A stretch of DNA of 64,000 nucleotides. It comes from Rufibacter immobilis (GTDB lineage: Bacteria > Bacteroidota > Bacteroidia > Cytophagales > Hymenobacteraceae). A program made the translations under genes and the position numbers. The notes under the pieces were generated by a model. That model searched no databases, was not told the origin of the DNA, and was given only the letters and a program-made list of their open reading frames with translations. The stretch spans positions 124,001 to 188,000 of the forward strand of contig NZ_RJJE01000001.1 in the NCBI RefSeq assembly GCF_003721565.1. The letters run 5' to 3'. Positions 16,294-25,508 of the stretch are shown here, piece after piece (position 1 is the first letter of the stretch; each line of letters begins with the position of its first letter).

Positions 16294-17163
16294 CTACATC
16301 AATTCCCGAAGCGCCTGGTAATAGTTCTCCAGGGCGGGCTCATGCGTGTGCAGGAACAGGAACGGCTCAATCAGCTCCAGTTCCATGAGTTGAAGTTCCT
16401 CCCCTACCGCCACGCCGTCTACGCGGGCATAGAGACAACCCCTGGCGAATTGGTCTACCAATTTCTGAGCCTGGGGCAGCAGGTGCGCCGGTGCGGGCTG
16501 CGGATGGATGGTCCCCCCAAAGAAATGCTGCACCCTAAAATCACCTGACTTGGCCGACTTAAGCAGACAGTGGCTGTACTTGCCGTTGAAGAACAGGAAA
16601 GACCACTCGCCCTCTTCCTGAATCTGGGGCATGAACGGCTGCACCAGAAAATCCTCATCGGCTAGCAGTTCCTCCAGTCTGGGCACCACCGCTTTCGCTT
16701 CGTCCTGGGTTACAATGAACGTATTCTTCGCGCCGCCGCTCACGCTGGGTTTTATGATCAGCTTTGTGGTACTGAACTGGGTGAAATAACCTTCCAAGTG
16801 CACGCGGGTTCCTTTTTTGAGCAGAGCGGTAGGCACTACGGGCAAACCGGCCTGGGCTACCTCCAAGAGGTAATGTTTGTCAGCGTTCCACCGGATGGTG
16901 GAGATGGGGTTGAGCGTGCGCAGGCCCAGCGCCTCTATGCGGTCCAGCCAAGCCCGGAAGGCAGGGAACTTGTCAAAGTAGTCCCAGGGAGATTTGAAGA
17001 GGGCCAGGTCATACTTTTCCCAGTTCACCGCCGGGTTGTCCCAGACTTCAGGGGTAATGTCCAGGCCTTTGGAGCTGAGGTATTGAATGAGCAGCCCGTC
17101 TTCAGCGCCGCTTAATGAGCCATAGCTAGTAATGGCGTCATAGGTTACTAATGCTAGTTTCAA
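16294..17163 (-). CDS. ATP-grasp ligase-like protein (RimK/glutathione-synthetase fold)
   Basis: The protein has about 289 residues. After a short N-terminal Rossmann-like domain it has an ATP-grasp domain with KLIIKPSVSGGAKNTF (ATP-binding Lys and glycine loop), DEDFLVQPFM, SFLFFNGKYSH and the metal-binding LMELELIEPFLF. Such enzymes join a carboxylate to an amine or thiol using ATP; the substrate is unknown. I place the start at a TTG (17161-17163, then KLALVTYDAITSYG), which gives the family N-terminus. Longer readings run into the neighbouring palindromic repeat and are not credible. Confidence 0.75.
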   Translation of the reverse strand: MKLALVTYDAITSYGSLSGAEDGLLIQYLSSKGLDITPEVWDNPAVNWEKYDLALFKSPWDYFDKFPAFRAWLDRIEALGLRTLNPISTIRWNADKHYLLEVAQAGLPVVPTALLKKGTRVHLEGYFTQFSTTKLIIKPSVSGGAKNTFIVTQDEAKAVVPRLEELLADEDFLVQPFMPQIQEEGEWSFLFFNGKYSHCLLKSAKSGDFRVQHFFGGTIHPQPAPAHLLPQAQKLVDQFARGCLYARVDGVAVGEELQLMELELIEPFLFLHTHEPALENYYQALRELM

Positions 17164-17249
17164 GGTATGGTGTAAATATGTTTTGAAAGCGTGGTCTGAA
17201 AAAGTAAAACCTCCCCTAGCCTTTCCAGGAGGGGCAACAGTGGGAAAGT

Positions 17250-17287
17250 CATTTAGGGGCAATTTTCAGAAAAACGGCCCCTAAACA
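17250..17287. repeat. Palindromic repeat copy 10
   Basis: The arms ATTTAGGGGC and GGCCCCTAAAC pair. The copy ends at the stop codon of the M20 gene on the reverse strand. Confidence 0.88.
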
Positions 17288-18616
17288 CTATTTTAAAGGA
17301 TTGTTCAGGTAATCAACGGCCAGGTTTGCCAAGGCACGCACGCCCAGTTTGAGGCCGCTTTCGTCAATGTAGAAATCTGGCGTGTGGTGCGAAGGGGCTT
17401 TGGCGGGATCTGCGCCTTTGGGCATGCCGCCCAGAAACAGGTACAGCCCCGGCACTTTTTGCTGGAAATAGGCATAGTCCTCGGCAATGGTCACGGGTTT
17501 GGTGAGTTTCACCTGGTTCTGGCCCGCCGTACGCTGGAGCGAGGGCAACATGTGGGCAGTGAGTGCCTCGTGGTTGTAGGTCACTGGCGTCATTTCCTGA
17601 ATAGAAACCTCGGCCGTGGCGCCGGCGCCCGTGGCGATGCTGGTGGCCGTCTGTTTCAGCCGTTCATGGATCTGCCGCTGCATGGGCACGTCCAGCGCCC
17701 TGATGGTGCCGATCATCTCCACCTGGCTAGGCACAATGTTGGCGCGCACGCCCCCGTTGATAGCCCCTACCGTCACAATGGCGGCGGCGTTGGTCACGTC
17801 TACCTGTCGGCTCACAATGGTCTGGAGGGCCGTCACAATATACGCCGAGGTCACCACCGGGTCTACGCCCAGCCACGGGGTACCACCGTGCGCCTGCTGC
17901 CCCTTCACCGTAATCTTGAAATTGTCTGAACTGGCCATCATGCCCTGTGGGCGATAGGTAATAGTGCCCACCTCCACATCTGACCTGATGTGCAGCCCGA
18001 AAATGGCGTCTACCCTGGGGTTCTCCAGCACCCCTTCCTGCACCATGAGTTTCGCGCCGCCTACCTGTCCGGGCGCCGATCCTTCCTCGGCGGGCTGGAA
18101 GATAAATTTCACGGTGCCTTTGAGGTCTTTCTTCATGCTGCTCAACACCTCGGCCACGCCCATGAGCATGGCCACGTGCGCATCGTGCCCGCAGGCGTGC
18201 ATCACCCCCACCTGCTGCCCCTCAAACGTGGTCTTGACCGTAGACGCGAAGGGCAGGTTGTGGGTATTGTTCTCCGTCACGGGCAGGGCATCCATATCGG
18301 CGCGGAGGGCCACCACCGGACCTGGCTGACCACCTTTCAGGATCCCGACCACACCGGTTCTGGCTACGCCCGTCTGTACTTCCAGCCCCAGCGCTTTCAG
18401 GTGTTTAGTTATTTTGGCGGCGGTTTTCACCTCATAGTTGCCCAGTTCAGGGTTTTGGTGCAGGTCGCGGCGCCACTGGATCACTTTGGGCTCCACCTTC
18501 CCGGCCAGTTGGTCTATCTGGGCATGGAGCTCCCCGCTTTGGGCGCGGCCCGAGGAGGAAAAACCGAGCACGGTTGCCAGCAGCAGCAGGAAAGAAGCAG
18601 TTTTAGGGGTATACAT
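17288..18616 (-). CDS. Secreted M20-family amidohydrolase / metallopeptidase (copy 1)
   Basis: The 442-residue protein has a signal peptide (MYTPKTASFLLLLATVLGFSSSGRAQ) and the M20D amidohydrolase fold of IAA-amino-acid hydrolases, hippuricases and N-acyl-amino-acid deacylases. Metal ligands are visible as MHACGHDAHVAMLMG (Cys-His), PAEEGSAPG (Glu) and FGLHIRSD (His), with the terminal His in SHHTPDFYIDE. It probably cleaves N-acyl or aminoacyl conjugates in the periplasm or outside the cell. The ATG at 18616 gives the signal peptide; the reading frame further upstream is the palindromic repeat. A close paralogue lies at 20824-22137. Confidence 0.88.
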   Translation of the reverse strand: MYTPKTASFLLLLATVLGFSSSGRAQSGELHAQIDQLAGKVEPKVIQWRRDLHQNPELGNYEVKTAAKITKHLKALGLEVQTGVARTGVVGILKGGQPGPVVALRADMDALPVTENNTHNLPFASTVKTTFEGQQVGVMHACGHDAHVAMLMGVAEVLSSMKKDLKGTVKFIFQPAEEGSAPGQVGGAKLMVQEGVLENPRVDAIFGLHIRSDVEVGTITYRPQGMMASSDNFKITVKGQQAHGGTPWLGVDPVVTSAYIVTALQTIVSRQVDVTNAAAIVTVGAINGGVRANIVPSQVEMIGTIRALDVPMQRQIHERLKQTATSIATGAGATAEVSIQEMTPVTYNHEALTAHMLPSLQRTAGQNQVKLTKPVTIAEDYAYFQQKVPGLYLFLGGMPKGADPAKAPSHHTPDFYIDESGLKLGVRALANLAVDYLNNPLK

Positions 18617-18621
18617 GTTCT

Positions 18622-18658
18622 GGTTTAGCGCCGATTTTGGAAAAACAGCCCCTAAACA
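18622..18658. repeat. Palindromic repeat copy 11, just upstream of the M20 start
   Basis: The left arm GGTTTAGCGCCGATTTTGG is divergent and the right arm AACAGCCCCTAAAC is intact. It ends 5 bp before the start codon of the M20 gene. Confidence 0.82.
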
Positions 18659-18772
18659 CAAAAATACACCGCCCAACCGGGAAAAGGAATTCTACAGCCA
18701 ACTCTCATTTCCATTGATGCTATGAACCTGCCGTTTGTCCAAAGCTTTCGCGCCTGCTTTGATAACGAAAAT

Positions 18773-18812
18773 GCGTTTAGCGGCCGTTTTTGGAAAAACA
18801 GCCCCTAAACGC
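18773..18812. repeat. Palindromic repeat copy 12
   Basis: The left arm GCGTTTAGCGGCCGTTTTT pairs with AAAAACAGCCCCTAAACGC with two mismatches. It lies 23 bp past the ThDP-enzyme stop. Confidence 0.9.
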
Positions 18813-18835
18813 TTCTCAGGAAATACGCTGCCTTG

Positions 18836-20617
18836 CTACTTGTCTTTTGCTTTCTCCACCTCAGATTTAAGCGGTTCTTCCAGGTGCTGCTGGGCGGCGG
18901 TATCGCCTTTGGCAATGGCCTCAGCGATGTTCTCCGCTGACTGCGCGGCCACCTGCGGCGTAATGGGCATGATCTCCGGATCTGTGACAGCATCTATGAC
19001 CACGGGGCGGTCTGCCTGTAAGGCGGCTTCCCAGGCGGCGTCAATCTGGTCGGGGCTTTCAATCCGGATGCCTTTCAGGCCGATGCTCTCGGCGTAGGCG
19101 GCGTAGTTGAAATCCGGTACCACCTGTGATTCATTGAATTTGGGGTTGCCTTCGTTCATGCGCTGCTCCCAGGTCACAAAGTTGAGGTCACGGTTGTTGA
19201 GCACCAGCACAATCAGGCGCGGGTCACTCCACTGGCGGTAGTATTTCTGGATGGTGAGCAGTTCTTCGGTGCTGCCCATCTGCATGGCCCCGTCGCCCAC
19301 AAAGGCCAGCGCCAGCCGGTCTGGGAACGCGAATTTGGCGGCAATGACGTAAGGTACGGCACAGCCCATAGTCGCCAAGGTACCCGACACCGAGAACTTC
19401 ATGCCCTCCCTGATTTTGAGGTACTGGGCAGTCCAGCTGGAGGAGGAACCGGAATCGGCGGCCAGGATAGCGTTTTCCGGGAGGCGCGGCGAAAGCTTCT
19501 GGAACACCAGCCTGGGGTTTACCGGGTTAGCCGGGTGCGTAGCCAGTTCGTCTAATTCTTTCCACCAGTTCCGGATGTTCTGCTCAATGGTTTGCCGCCA
19601 ACTGCGGTCTTCCTTGCGTTTCAGCAATGGAATCAACGCCCGCAGGGTTTCGGCGCTGTCGCCAATGAGCGGTACTTCCATGGGGTAGCGGATGCTGAGC
19701 ATGCGGCCGTCCAGGTCAATCTGCACGCCCCGCGCCTGGCCTTCCTTGGGCAGGAACTCGGCGTACGGGAAGCTGGAACCGATCATGAGCAGTGTATCGC
19801 AGTGGGCCATCATCTGGTGGCTGGCCTCCGTCCCGAAGAACCCGATGGCGCCCGTCACAAACGGCAGGTCGTCGGGTAGGGAGGCTTTGCCCAGATACGC
19901 TTTTGCCACCCCGGCACCTAACACCTCGGCTATCTGGGTTACTTCCTGGGCAGCGTCTTTGGCCCCGGCCCCAATGAGAATGGCTACTTTTTTACCGGCG
20001 TTGAGCACCTCGGCGGCTTTCTGCAGGTCTTCGTCGCGGGGCAGCACGCGCGGCGGCAGATAGCCGATGCCGGAGTGCACGGTGCCGTGGGCGTGCTTGG
20101 GCTCCTCATACTCCAGTTCCTGCACATCGCTGGGCAAGATGACGCAGGTCACGGTTCTCTGATCTTTGGCGATGCGGAAGGCGCGGTCTATGAGGTGGCG
20201 CACCTGGCTGGCGTCGGTGGCCATCTGGATAAACTCACTGGCCACGTCTTTGAACAAGGACATGAGGTCTACTTCCTGCTGGCTGTGCCCGCCCAAGGAA
20301 GTTCGGCCTTTCTGCCCTACCAGGGCCACCACCGGCTGATGGTCTAGTTTGGCGTCATACAACCCGTTGAGCAAATGGATGGCTCCGGGGCCCGAGGTAG
20401 CCAGGCAAACGCCCACCTCACCGGTGAATTTGGCGTGGGCGCAGGCCATGAGCGAGGCGATTTCCTCGTGCCGAACCTGAATATACTCCAGCTTTCCCTC
20501 GGCGCGGTCCAGCGCGCCCATCACGCCGTTGATACCGTCGCCGGGGTAGCCAAAAATACGCGTCACGCCCCACTGGCGCATTCTTTCCACTATAAAATCA
20601 CTGACCTGCTGTGGCAT
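18836..20617 (-). CDS. Thiamine-diphosphate-dependent enzyme (pyruvate oxidase / acetolactate synthase family)
   Basis: The 593-residue protein has the three ThDP-family domains. The N-terminal Pyr domain carries the activating Glu in YIQVRHEEIASLMA and TSGPGAIHLLNG. A central Rossmann-like domain (about 190-330) and a C-terminal PP domain follow, the latter with FVGDGAMQMGSTEELLTIQKY (Mg-ThDP motif) and NNRDLNFVTWEQ. It resembles PoxB-type pyruvate oxidases and uncharacterised thiamine-pyrophosphate-requiring proteins more than biosynthetic IlvB. No small subunit or partner is nearby. It sits between two M20 paralogues in the same direction, but repeats separate each, so an operon is unlikely. 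Confidence 0.82.
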   Translation of the reverse strand: MPQQVSDFIVERMRQWGVTRIFGYPGDGINGVMGALDRAEGKLEYIQVRHEEIASLMACAHAKFTGEVGVCLATSGPGAIHLLNGLYDAKLDHQPVVALVGQKGRTSLGGHSQQEVDLMSLFKDVASEFIQMATDASQVRHLIDRAFRIAKDQRTVTCVILPSDVQELEYEEPKHAHGTVHSGIGYLPPRVLPRDEDLQKAAEVLNAGKKVAILIGAGAKDAAQEVTQIAEVLGAGVAKAYLGKASLPDDLPFVTGAIGFFGTEASHQMMAHCDTLLMIGSSFPYAEFLPKEGQARGVQIDLDGRMLSIRYPMEVPLIGDSAETLRALIPLLKRKEDRSWRQTIEQNIRNWWKELDELATHPANPVNPRLVFQKLSPRLPENAILAADSGSSSSWTAQYLKIREGMKFSVSGTLATMGCAVPYVIAAKFAFPDRLALAFVGDGAMQMGSTEELLTIQKYYRQWSDPRLIVLVLNNRDLNFVTWEQRMNEGNPKFNESQVVPDFNYAAYAESIGLKGIRIESPDQIDAAWEAALQADRPVVIDAVTDPEIMPITPQVAAQSAENIAEAIAKGDTAAQQHLEEPLKSEVEKAKDK

Positions 20618-20635
20618 ATCTTTCTCGTTTAGATG

Positions 20636-20673
20636 TCGTTGCGAAAAACTGATTTAGAAAATCAACTCTAAAC
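20636..20673. repeat. Possible strongly decayed palindromic repeat
   Basis: CGTTTAGATGTCGTTGCG and the right-hand ATCAACTCTAAAC keep the outer GTTTAGA/TCTAAAC pairing and an A-rich centre. I am unsure it belongs to the family. Confidence 0.3.
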
Positions 20674-20732
20674 TGGTACGACCTCTGGTACAGATGGTTC
20701 TTGCAGGAGCCAGGCGGGCAGAAAAGCAGAAA

Positions 20733-20776
20733 GTGCGTTTAGCGGCTGTTCTTGGAAAAAGAGCCGCTAAACGCAC
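20733..20776. repeat. Palindromic repeat copy 13 (compensated variant)
   Basis: The arm GTGCGTTTAGCGGCT pairs perfectly with AGCCGCTAAACGCAC. Compared with the common GGGG/CCCC arm, one G:C pair has become C:G on both arms. Confidence 0.92.
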
Positions 20777-20823
20777 CGCAGGGAAACAGGTAGAAATAAG
20801 ATGTAGAATTGTCCCTACGTCCG

Positions 20824-22137
20824 TTATTCCAAGGGTGTATTCAGGTAGTCAAGGGTAAGGTAGGCCAGGGTGCGCACGCCCAGTTTCAGGCCGCTTTCAT
20901 CAATCATGAAGTCTGGGGTATGGTGCGCGGGAGTTTTGGTGGGGTCCTGTCCTTTGGGCATGCCACCCACGAAGATGAACAGCCCCGGCACTTTCTGCTG
21001 GTAAAACGCGAAGTCCTCGGCCCCGGTCACAGCTTTGGTGAGCAGCACGTTCGGCTTGCCGGCCACACGTTCCAGAGTAGGCACCATGTGGGCGGTGAGG
21101 GCCTCGTGGTTGTAGGTAACGGGGGTGTTTTTTACGATCTCCACTTCGGCGGTGGCCCCGGCGCTGGCGGCAATAAGGGTGGCGGTGCGGCGTAGTTTCT
21201 CATGGAGCTGGTTCTGCATGGTAGTGTCCAGCGCCCGAATGGTACCAATCATCTCCACTTCCTCCGGGATGATGTTGGAGCGCACCCCGCCGTGAATAGC
21301 ACCCACGGTAATTACGGCGGCGTCTTTGGTGAGCTCCATCTGGCGGCTCACAATGGTCTGAATACCGTTCACAATCTGCGCCGACACCACAATAGGATCA
21401 ACGCTGGCCCAGGGATACGCCCCGTGCGCCTGCCGGCCCTTCACGGTAATCTTGAAATTGTCTGAGCTGGCCATGGTGCCCTGCGGACGGTATTTCATGG
21501 TGCCCACCTCCGTGGCTGAGTTGATGTGCAACCCAAAGATGGCGTCTACCTTGGGGTTCTCCAGCACCCCCTCGTCCACCATCACATCGGCCCCGCCTTG
21601 TTCCCCGGCGGGAGCGCCTTCCTCGGCGGGCTGGAAGATGAATTTCACGGTGCCTTTGAGGTCTTTCTTGTGCTGGGCCAGAATTTCGGCGGCGGCCAGG
21701 AGCATGGCCATGTGCGTATCATGTCCGCAGGCGTGCATCACGCCCACCTGTTGGTTATTGAACGTGGTACGCACCTTGGAGGCGAAGGGCAGGCTGTTGC
21801 GCTCCGTCACGGGCAGGGCATCCATATCGGCGCGGAGGGCTACCACGGGGCCGGGCTGGCCGCCTTTGAGAATCCCTACCACGCCGGTTTTGGCCACGCC
21901 GGTTTTTACCTCAAAGCCCAGGCGCTTCAGGTGCTTGGCAATTTTCTCGGCGGTTTTGACTTCCCGGTTGCTGAGCTCGGGGTTCTGGTGGAAATCGCGG
22001 CGCCACTGGATCACCTTGGGTTCCAGTTGGTCGGCGAGTTGGTCTATCTGCCTGTACAGGTCGGGAGTCTGGGCCTGGGTTGTCTGCACCAACGCCAGCA
22101 GCGCCGCCGCCGAGGCCCACGTTTTGAGTGAATTCAT
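20824..22137 (-). CDS. Secreted M20-family amidohydrolase / metallopeptidase (copy 2)
   Basis: The 437-residue protein has a signal peptide (MNSLKTWASAAALLALVQTTQAQ) and the same M20D motifs as its neighbour: MHACGHDTHMAML, PAEEGAPAGEQGG, FGLHINSAT and AHHTPDFMIDE. The two proteins are alike over their whole length, and the DNA shares a 39-base identical run (18272-18310 with 21802-21840). They arose by duplication and may differ in substrate preference. It is divergent from the M1 peptidase gene, with a palindromic repeat between. Confidence 0.88.
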   Translation of the reverse strand: MNSLKTWASAAALLALVQTTQAQTPDLYRQIDQLADQLEPKVIQWRRDFHQNPELSNREVKTAEKIAKHLKRLGFEVKTGVAKTGVVGILKGGQPGPVVALRADMDALPVTERNSLPFASKVRTTFNNQQVGVMHACGHDTHMAMLLAAAEILAQHKKDLKGTVKFIFQPAEEGAPAGEQGGADVMVDEGVLENPKVDAIFGLHINSATEVGTMKYRPQGTMASSDNFKITVKGRQAHGAYPWASVDPIVVSAQIVNGIQTIVSRQMELTKDAAVITVGAIHGGVRSNIIPEEVEMIGTIRALDTTMQNQLHEKLRRTATLIAASAGATAEVEIVKNTPVTYNHEALTAHMVPTLERVAGKPNVLLTKAVTGAEDFAFYQQKVPGLFIFVGGMPKGQDPTKTPAHHTPDFMIDESGLKLGVRTLAYLTLDYLNTPLE

Positions 22138-22197
22138 AGAGGATAGCTTAAGATCAATTTCATTATGGAGGTAGAACTGAAAACCGATAGCCGTTTC

Positions 22198-22235
22198 CGT
22201 TTAGGGGCTCTTTTTCGAAAAACAGGCTCTAAACG
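22198..22235. repeat. Palindromic repeat copy 14, in a divergent spacer
   Basis: The left arm CCGTTTAGGGGCTCTTTTTC is intact, the right arm AACAGGCTCTAAACG nearly so. Apart from the decayed possible copy at 20636, it is the only clear copy placed between two start codons. Confidence 0.88.
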
Positions 22236-22353
22236 TCTAAAATAGGTTTTAGGCCGCATAAAACATAATACCCTCCCCATGGGCGCACCCACTACTAACC
22301 ACCGCCATGCCGCCGGAAAATCGTACTTTAGGAGAAAAATTTCACCTTTGGTA

Positions 22354-25311
22354 ATGCTGTATTCCCGCCTTCTGCTTGCGCTCGTGTTTCTGTTGCCGTC
22401 TGCCGTGTTCGCCCAGCAGGGCTATTGGCAGCAGGAAGTACACTACTCCATGGACGTAACCCTGGATGACCGCAGCCACACCCTTTCTGCCACCCAGCAG
22501 ATAGAATACGTGAACCACTCGCCGCAGGCGCTTCCGTTTCTGTACTTCCACCTGTGGCCCAACGCCTACCAAAACCGCCAGACTGCGTTTGCGAAGCAGC
22601 AGTTAGCCAACAACGACGCTGAATTCCATTTTGCCCCCCCAAAGGCGCGGGGACATATATCAGGACTGGATTTTAAGGTAAATGGCCAGCCGGTGAAGTG
22701 GGAACTGGACACCCAAAACCCAGACATCGCGAAGCTTACCCTCAACCAGCCATTGCCCCCGGGCGGGCGCATCACCATCAGTACTCCGTTCCAGGTGAAG
22801 TTGCCGGATTCTTTCTCCCGGCTAGGGCACGTGGGGCAGTCTTACCAGATCACGCAATGGTACCCCAAACCGGCGGTCTTTGACCAGCTAGGCTGGCACC
22901 CCATGCCGTACCTGGACCAGGGCGAGTTCTATTCTGAGTTCGGGTCTTTTGATGTGCGCATTACCCTGCCCGCCAACTATACCGTGGGCGCCACCGGCGA
23001 ATTACAGAACCAAGAGGAACAAAAACGTCTGGACAGCCTGGCCCAGCTCACCGCCGCCAAAAAAGAGTTTGACCCGCATGATCTGGCGTTCCCGCCCTCA
23101 AGCAAGGCCACCAAAACCCTGCACTACACCCAAGACCGCATCCATGATTTCGCGTGGTTCGCAGACAAGCGGTTCAACGTACTCAAGAGCCAGGTAACGC
23201 TGCCGTACTCCAAACGCCCAGTCACCACCTGGCTGCTGTTCACCAATCTGGATGCCGATGAGTGGGTCAAAAGTGTGCAGGACATCAACGATGCCGTGTA
23301 CTATTACTCGCTTTGGTTAGGCGATTACCCCTACGCCCACGCCACCGCCGTAGACGGAGCCCTGAGTGCGGGGGCGGGCATGGAATACCCCATGGTCACG
23401 GTCACGGAGCCGGAGGCCATTATCCATGAGGTGGGCCACAATTGGTTTTACGGCATTCTGGCCAGCAACGAACGCGCGCACCCCTGGCTAGACGAAGGCA
23501 TCAATTCTTACTATGAGACCCGGGTGAAAGCCCAGCGTACTCCCTACGCCGGCATGATCTCCAGCGAGGTAAATCAGAACAAACTGGGCCGTCTCTTAGG
23601 CGTAGCCGATTTGCCTCCGGCAGCCATTGATGCCCCCGCTTTTCTTTCGGCGGCCAGCCGAGGATTGGACCAGCCGGTCACGGCCCCGTCTGCGCAGTTC
23701 AGAAGCATGAACTACGGCACCGGCGTGTACCTCAAGACTGCGCAACTCTTCCTGTACCTGGAAAAGTACCTGGGCACCGCCCGCTATGACAGCGCCATGC
23801 AGGCGTATTACCGCCAGTGGCAGTTCCGGCACCCGGCCCCCCAAGATTTACAGACCGTGCTGGAGAAATCTACCGGAGAATCTTTAGCCTGGTTTTTCCA
23901 GGAGCTGTTGCCGTCCACCACGCTGCCAGACGCGCATCTGCAAAAGGTTAGGACCTCCGGCGAAATTACGCAGGCTACAGTGCGACAGACGGGAAAATTG
24001 GCGCTGCCGGTACAGGTGGCGGCGCTGAACGCCGAAGGCCAAACCCTGGAAGCCCACTGGACCCAGCCCGGCGCACGCGCGCAAACAATCACGTTCAAGG
24101 CCCGCGGCATAGATCGCGTAGTGCTGGACCCCGACTACGTTTTCCCGGAACTGGACCGCCGCGACAACCAATACCGCCTGGGCCGTCTCTTCCCAAAATC
24201 TGAGCCGCTGCACCTGCAACCGCTGCTGGGCGTGCCGCGCTCTGATAAACAGCAACTGTTCTACGCCCCGGCCCTGGGCTACAACACCACAGACGGCTTC
24301 CAGTTAGGCGCGGCCTTCTACAATTCATTTGTTACGGAACATAAACTGAACTACCTGGTCATGCCCTTGTACGGTTTTGGGAGCAGCCGCCTTACCGGCC
24401 TCGCCGATGTGCGGTTCAGGGTACTTCCGCAGGGCTTTCTGCGCAGGATAGAGCTGGGCGTACAGGGCCAGCGATTCGCCAATTTCCACACGCTGGCGCC
24501 CAGCCTCACGTTCCAGAACCGGCTGCACAACTCCACTACTCCCCGCCAGCAGCTCACGCTGGCCTGGCATTACGTGCAGGACGATCTGCTGCCCAACTTC
24601 CAGGCCCCGCGCCTGGCGTACCAGCTCGTTTCTAAAAATGCGGTGGGCGGTACTCAGGTTGATTTAGAGGTAACGCAATTCCGTTATAAGACCAAAGTTC
24701 AGGAAGGCGGCGTAACCCCGGCAACCGGAGCCACGGGCGACGCTTTGGTAGAGCAACGCTTCTCCCCCACCCGCATACGGCTGAGTCTGGAGAACTGGCA
24801 CCGGTACCAGGAAGACAAGGAGATCAGGGTGCGGGCCTTCGTGGGTTTCATGGCCGAGAATGTGGCCCAGAGCCCTTTTTATCTAGGCTTGGCCGGCAGT
24901 CCCGACTACCTTAAACAGACACCCTTCTTCAACCGAGCGGAAATCTTCACCTCGGCAAGCGGACCAGCGGCCATCCGGCAGACCGACCGCCAGGACGGCG
25001 GCTTCCGCAACGGGGTGCCGGTGGTGAGCCAGGAATGGATGGCCGCCCTCAACCTCACCGCTGATCTGCCCGTGACGCCCTTTGCCGTTTACCTGGATCT
25101 GGGCCGCGTGCAGGAAGTTGACAAACTGTTCTACGGCACGGGCCTCCAGTGGTCTTTCCTGAACAAAGCCATCCAGATTTACTTCCCCGTGGCGGGCAGC
25201 AATTACGCAGACTCTTTCCCCAGGAGCTTCAAAGACTTCCGGAACAGCATTAGGTACACCCTCAACCTAAAAGCAGTGAACCCATTCCGGCTCCTGGAGG
25301 AACTGCAATAA
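22354..25311 (+). CDS. Secreted M1-family zinc metallopeptidase
   Basis: The protein has 985 residues. The signal peptide MLYSRLLLALVFLLPSAVFAQQ fixes the ATG at 22354. The M1 N-terminal beta domain (about 25-230) is followed by the gluzincin domain with GAGMEYPM (the exopeptidase GxMEN loop) and the zinc site His358-Glu-x2-His362 with Glu381 18 residues later. Beyond about residue 560 comes a long region rich in aromatic beta strands that could be a beta-barrel or beta-sandwich domain, so it may be anchored at the outer membrane. M1 enzymes remove N-terminal residues from peptides. Confidence 0.88.
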   Translation: MLYSRLLLALVFLLPSAVFAQQGYWQQEVHYSMDVTLDDRSHTLSATQQIEYVNHSPQALPFLYFHLWPNAYQNRQTAFAKQQLANNDAEFHFAPPKARGHISGLDFKVNGQPVKWELDTQNPDIAKLTLNQPLPPGGRITISTPFQVKLPDSFSRLGHVGQSYQITQWYPKPAVFDQLGWHPMPYLDQGEFYSEFGSFDVRITLPANYTVGATGELQNQEEQKRLDSLAQLTAAKKEFDPHDLAFPPSSKATKTLHYTQDRIHDFAWFADKRFNVLKSQVTLPYSKRPVTTWLLFTNLDADEWVKSVQDINDAVYYYSLWLGDYPYAHATAVDGALSAGAGMEYPMVTVTEPEAIIHEVGHNWFYGILASNERAHPWLDEGINSYYETRVKAQRTPYAGMISSEVNQNKLGRLLGVADLPPAAIDAPAFLSAASRGLDQPVTAPSAQFRSMNYGTGVYLKTAQLFLYLEKYLGTARYDSAMQAYYRQWQFRHPAPQDLQTVLEKSTGESLAWFFQELLPSTTLPDAHLQKVRTSGEITQATVRQTGKLALPVQVAALNAEGQTLEAHWTQPGARAQTITFKARGIDRVVLDPDYVFPELDRRDNQYRLGRLFPKSEPLHLQPLLGVPRSDKQQLFYAPALGYNTTDGFQLGAAFYNSFVTEHKLNYLVMPLYGFGSSRLTGLADVRFRVLPQGFLRRIELGVQGQRFANFHTLAPSLTFQNRLHNSTTPRQQLTLAWHYVQDDLLPNFQAPRLAYQLVSKNAVGGTQVDLEVTQFRYKTKVQEGGVTPATGATGDALVEQRFSPTRIRLSLENWHRYQEDKEIRVRAFVGFMAENVAQSPFYLGLAGSPDYLKQTPFFNRAEIFTSASGPAAIRQTDRQDGGFRNGVPVVSQEWMAALNLTADLPVTPFAVYLDLGRVQEVDKLFYGTGLQWSFLNKAIQIYFPVAGSNYADSFPRSFKDFRNSIRYTLNLKAVNPFRLLEELQ

Positions 25312-25330
25312 GTTAAGGGCAAGGCCCACC

Positions 25331-25372
25331 GGCGTTTAGGGGCTCTTTTTGGAAAAACAGCCCCTAAACGCC
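25331..25372. repeat. Palindromic repeat copy 15
   Basis: The arms GGCGTTTAGGGGCTCTTTTT and AAAAACAGCCCCTAAACGCC pair except for one C-C mismatch. It lies 20 bp past the M1 gene. Confidence 0.93.
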
Positions 25373-25508
25373 AATTGCCGTTGTGGCGGTTGCGGAAGGC
25401 GCTTCTGCTGGCGAGATTGCGGTGGTTTGGTCAATTTTCTGGACATCCTGCCGTTTTTGGGCTATCTTACAGAAAAGCGAACAGCAACTACAATCTTTGG
25501 CAGAACCT

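Noticed and set aside
18836-20823. A TPP riboswitch upstream of the ThDP enzyme
   Set aside because: The upstream region (20618-20823) lacks the conserved THI-box sequences and is filled by two palindromic elements.
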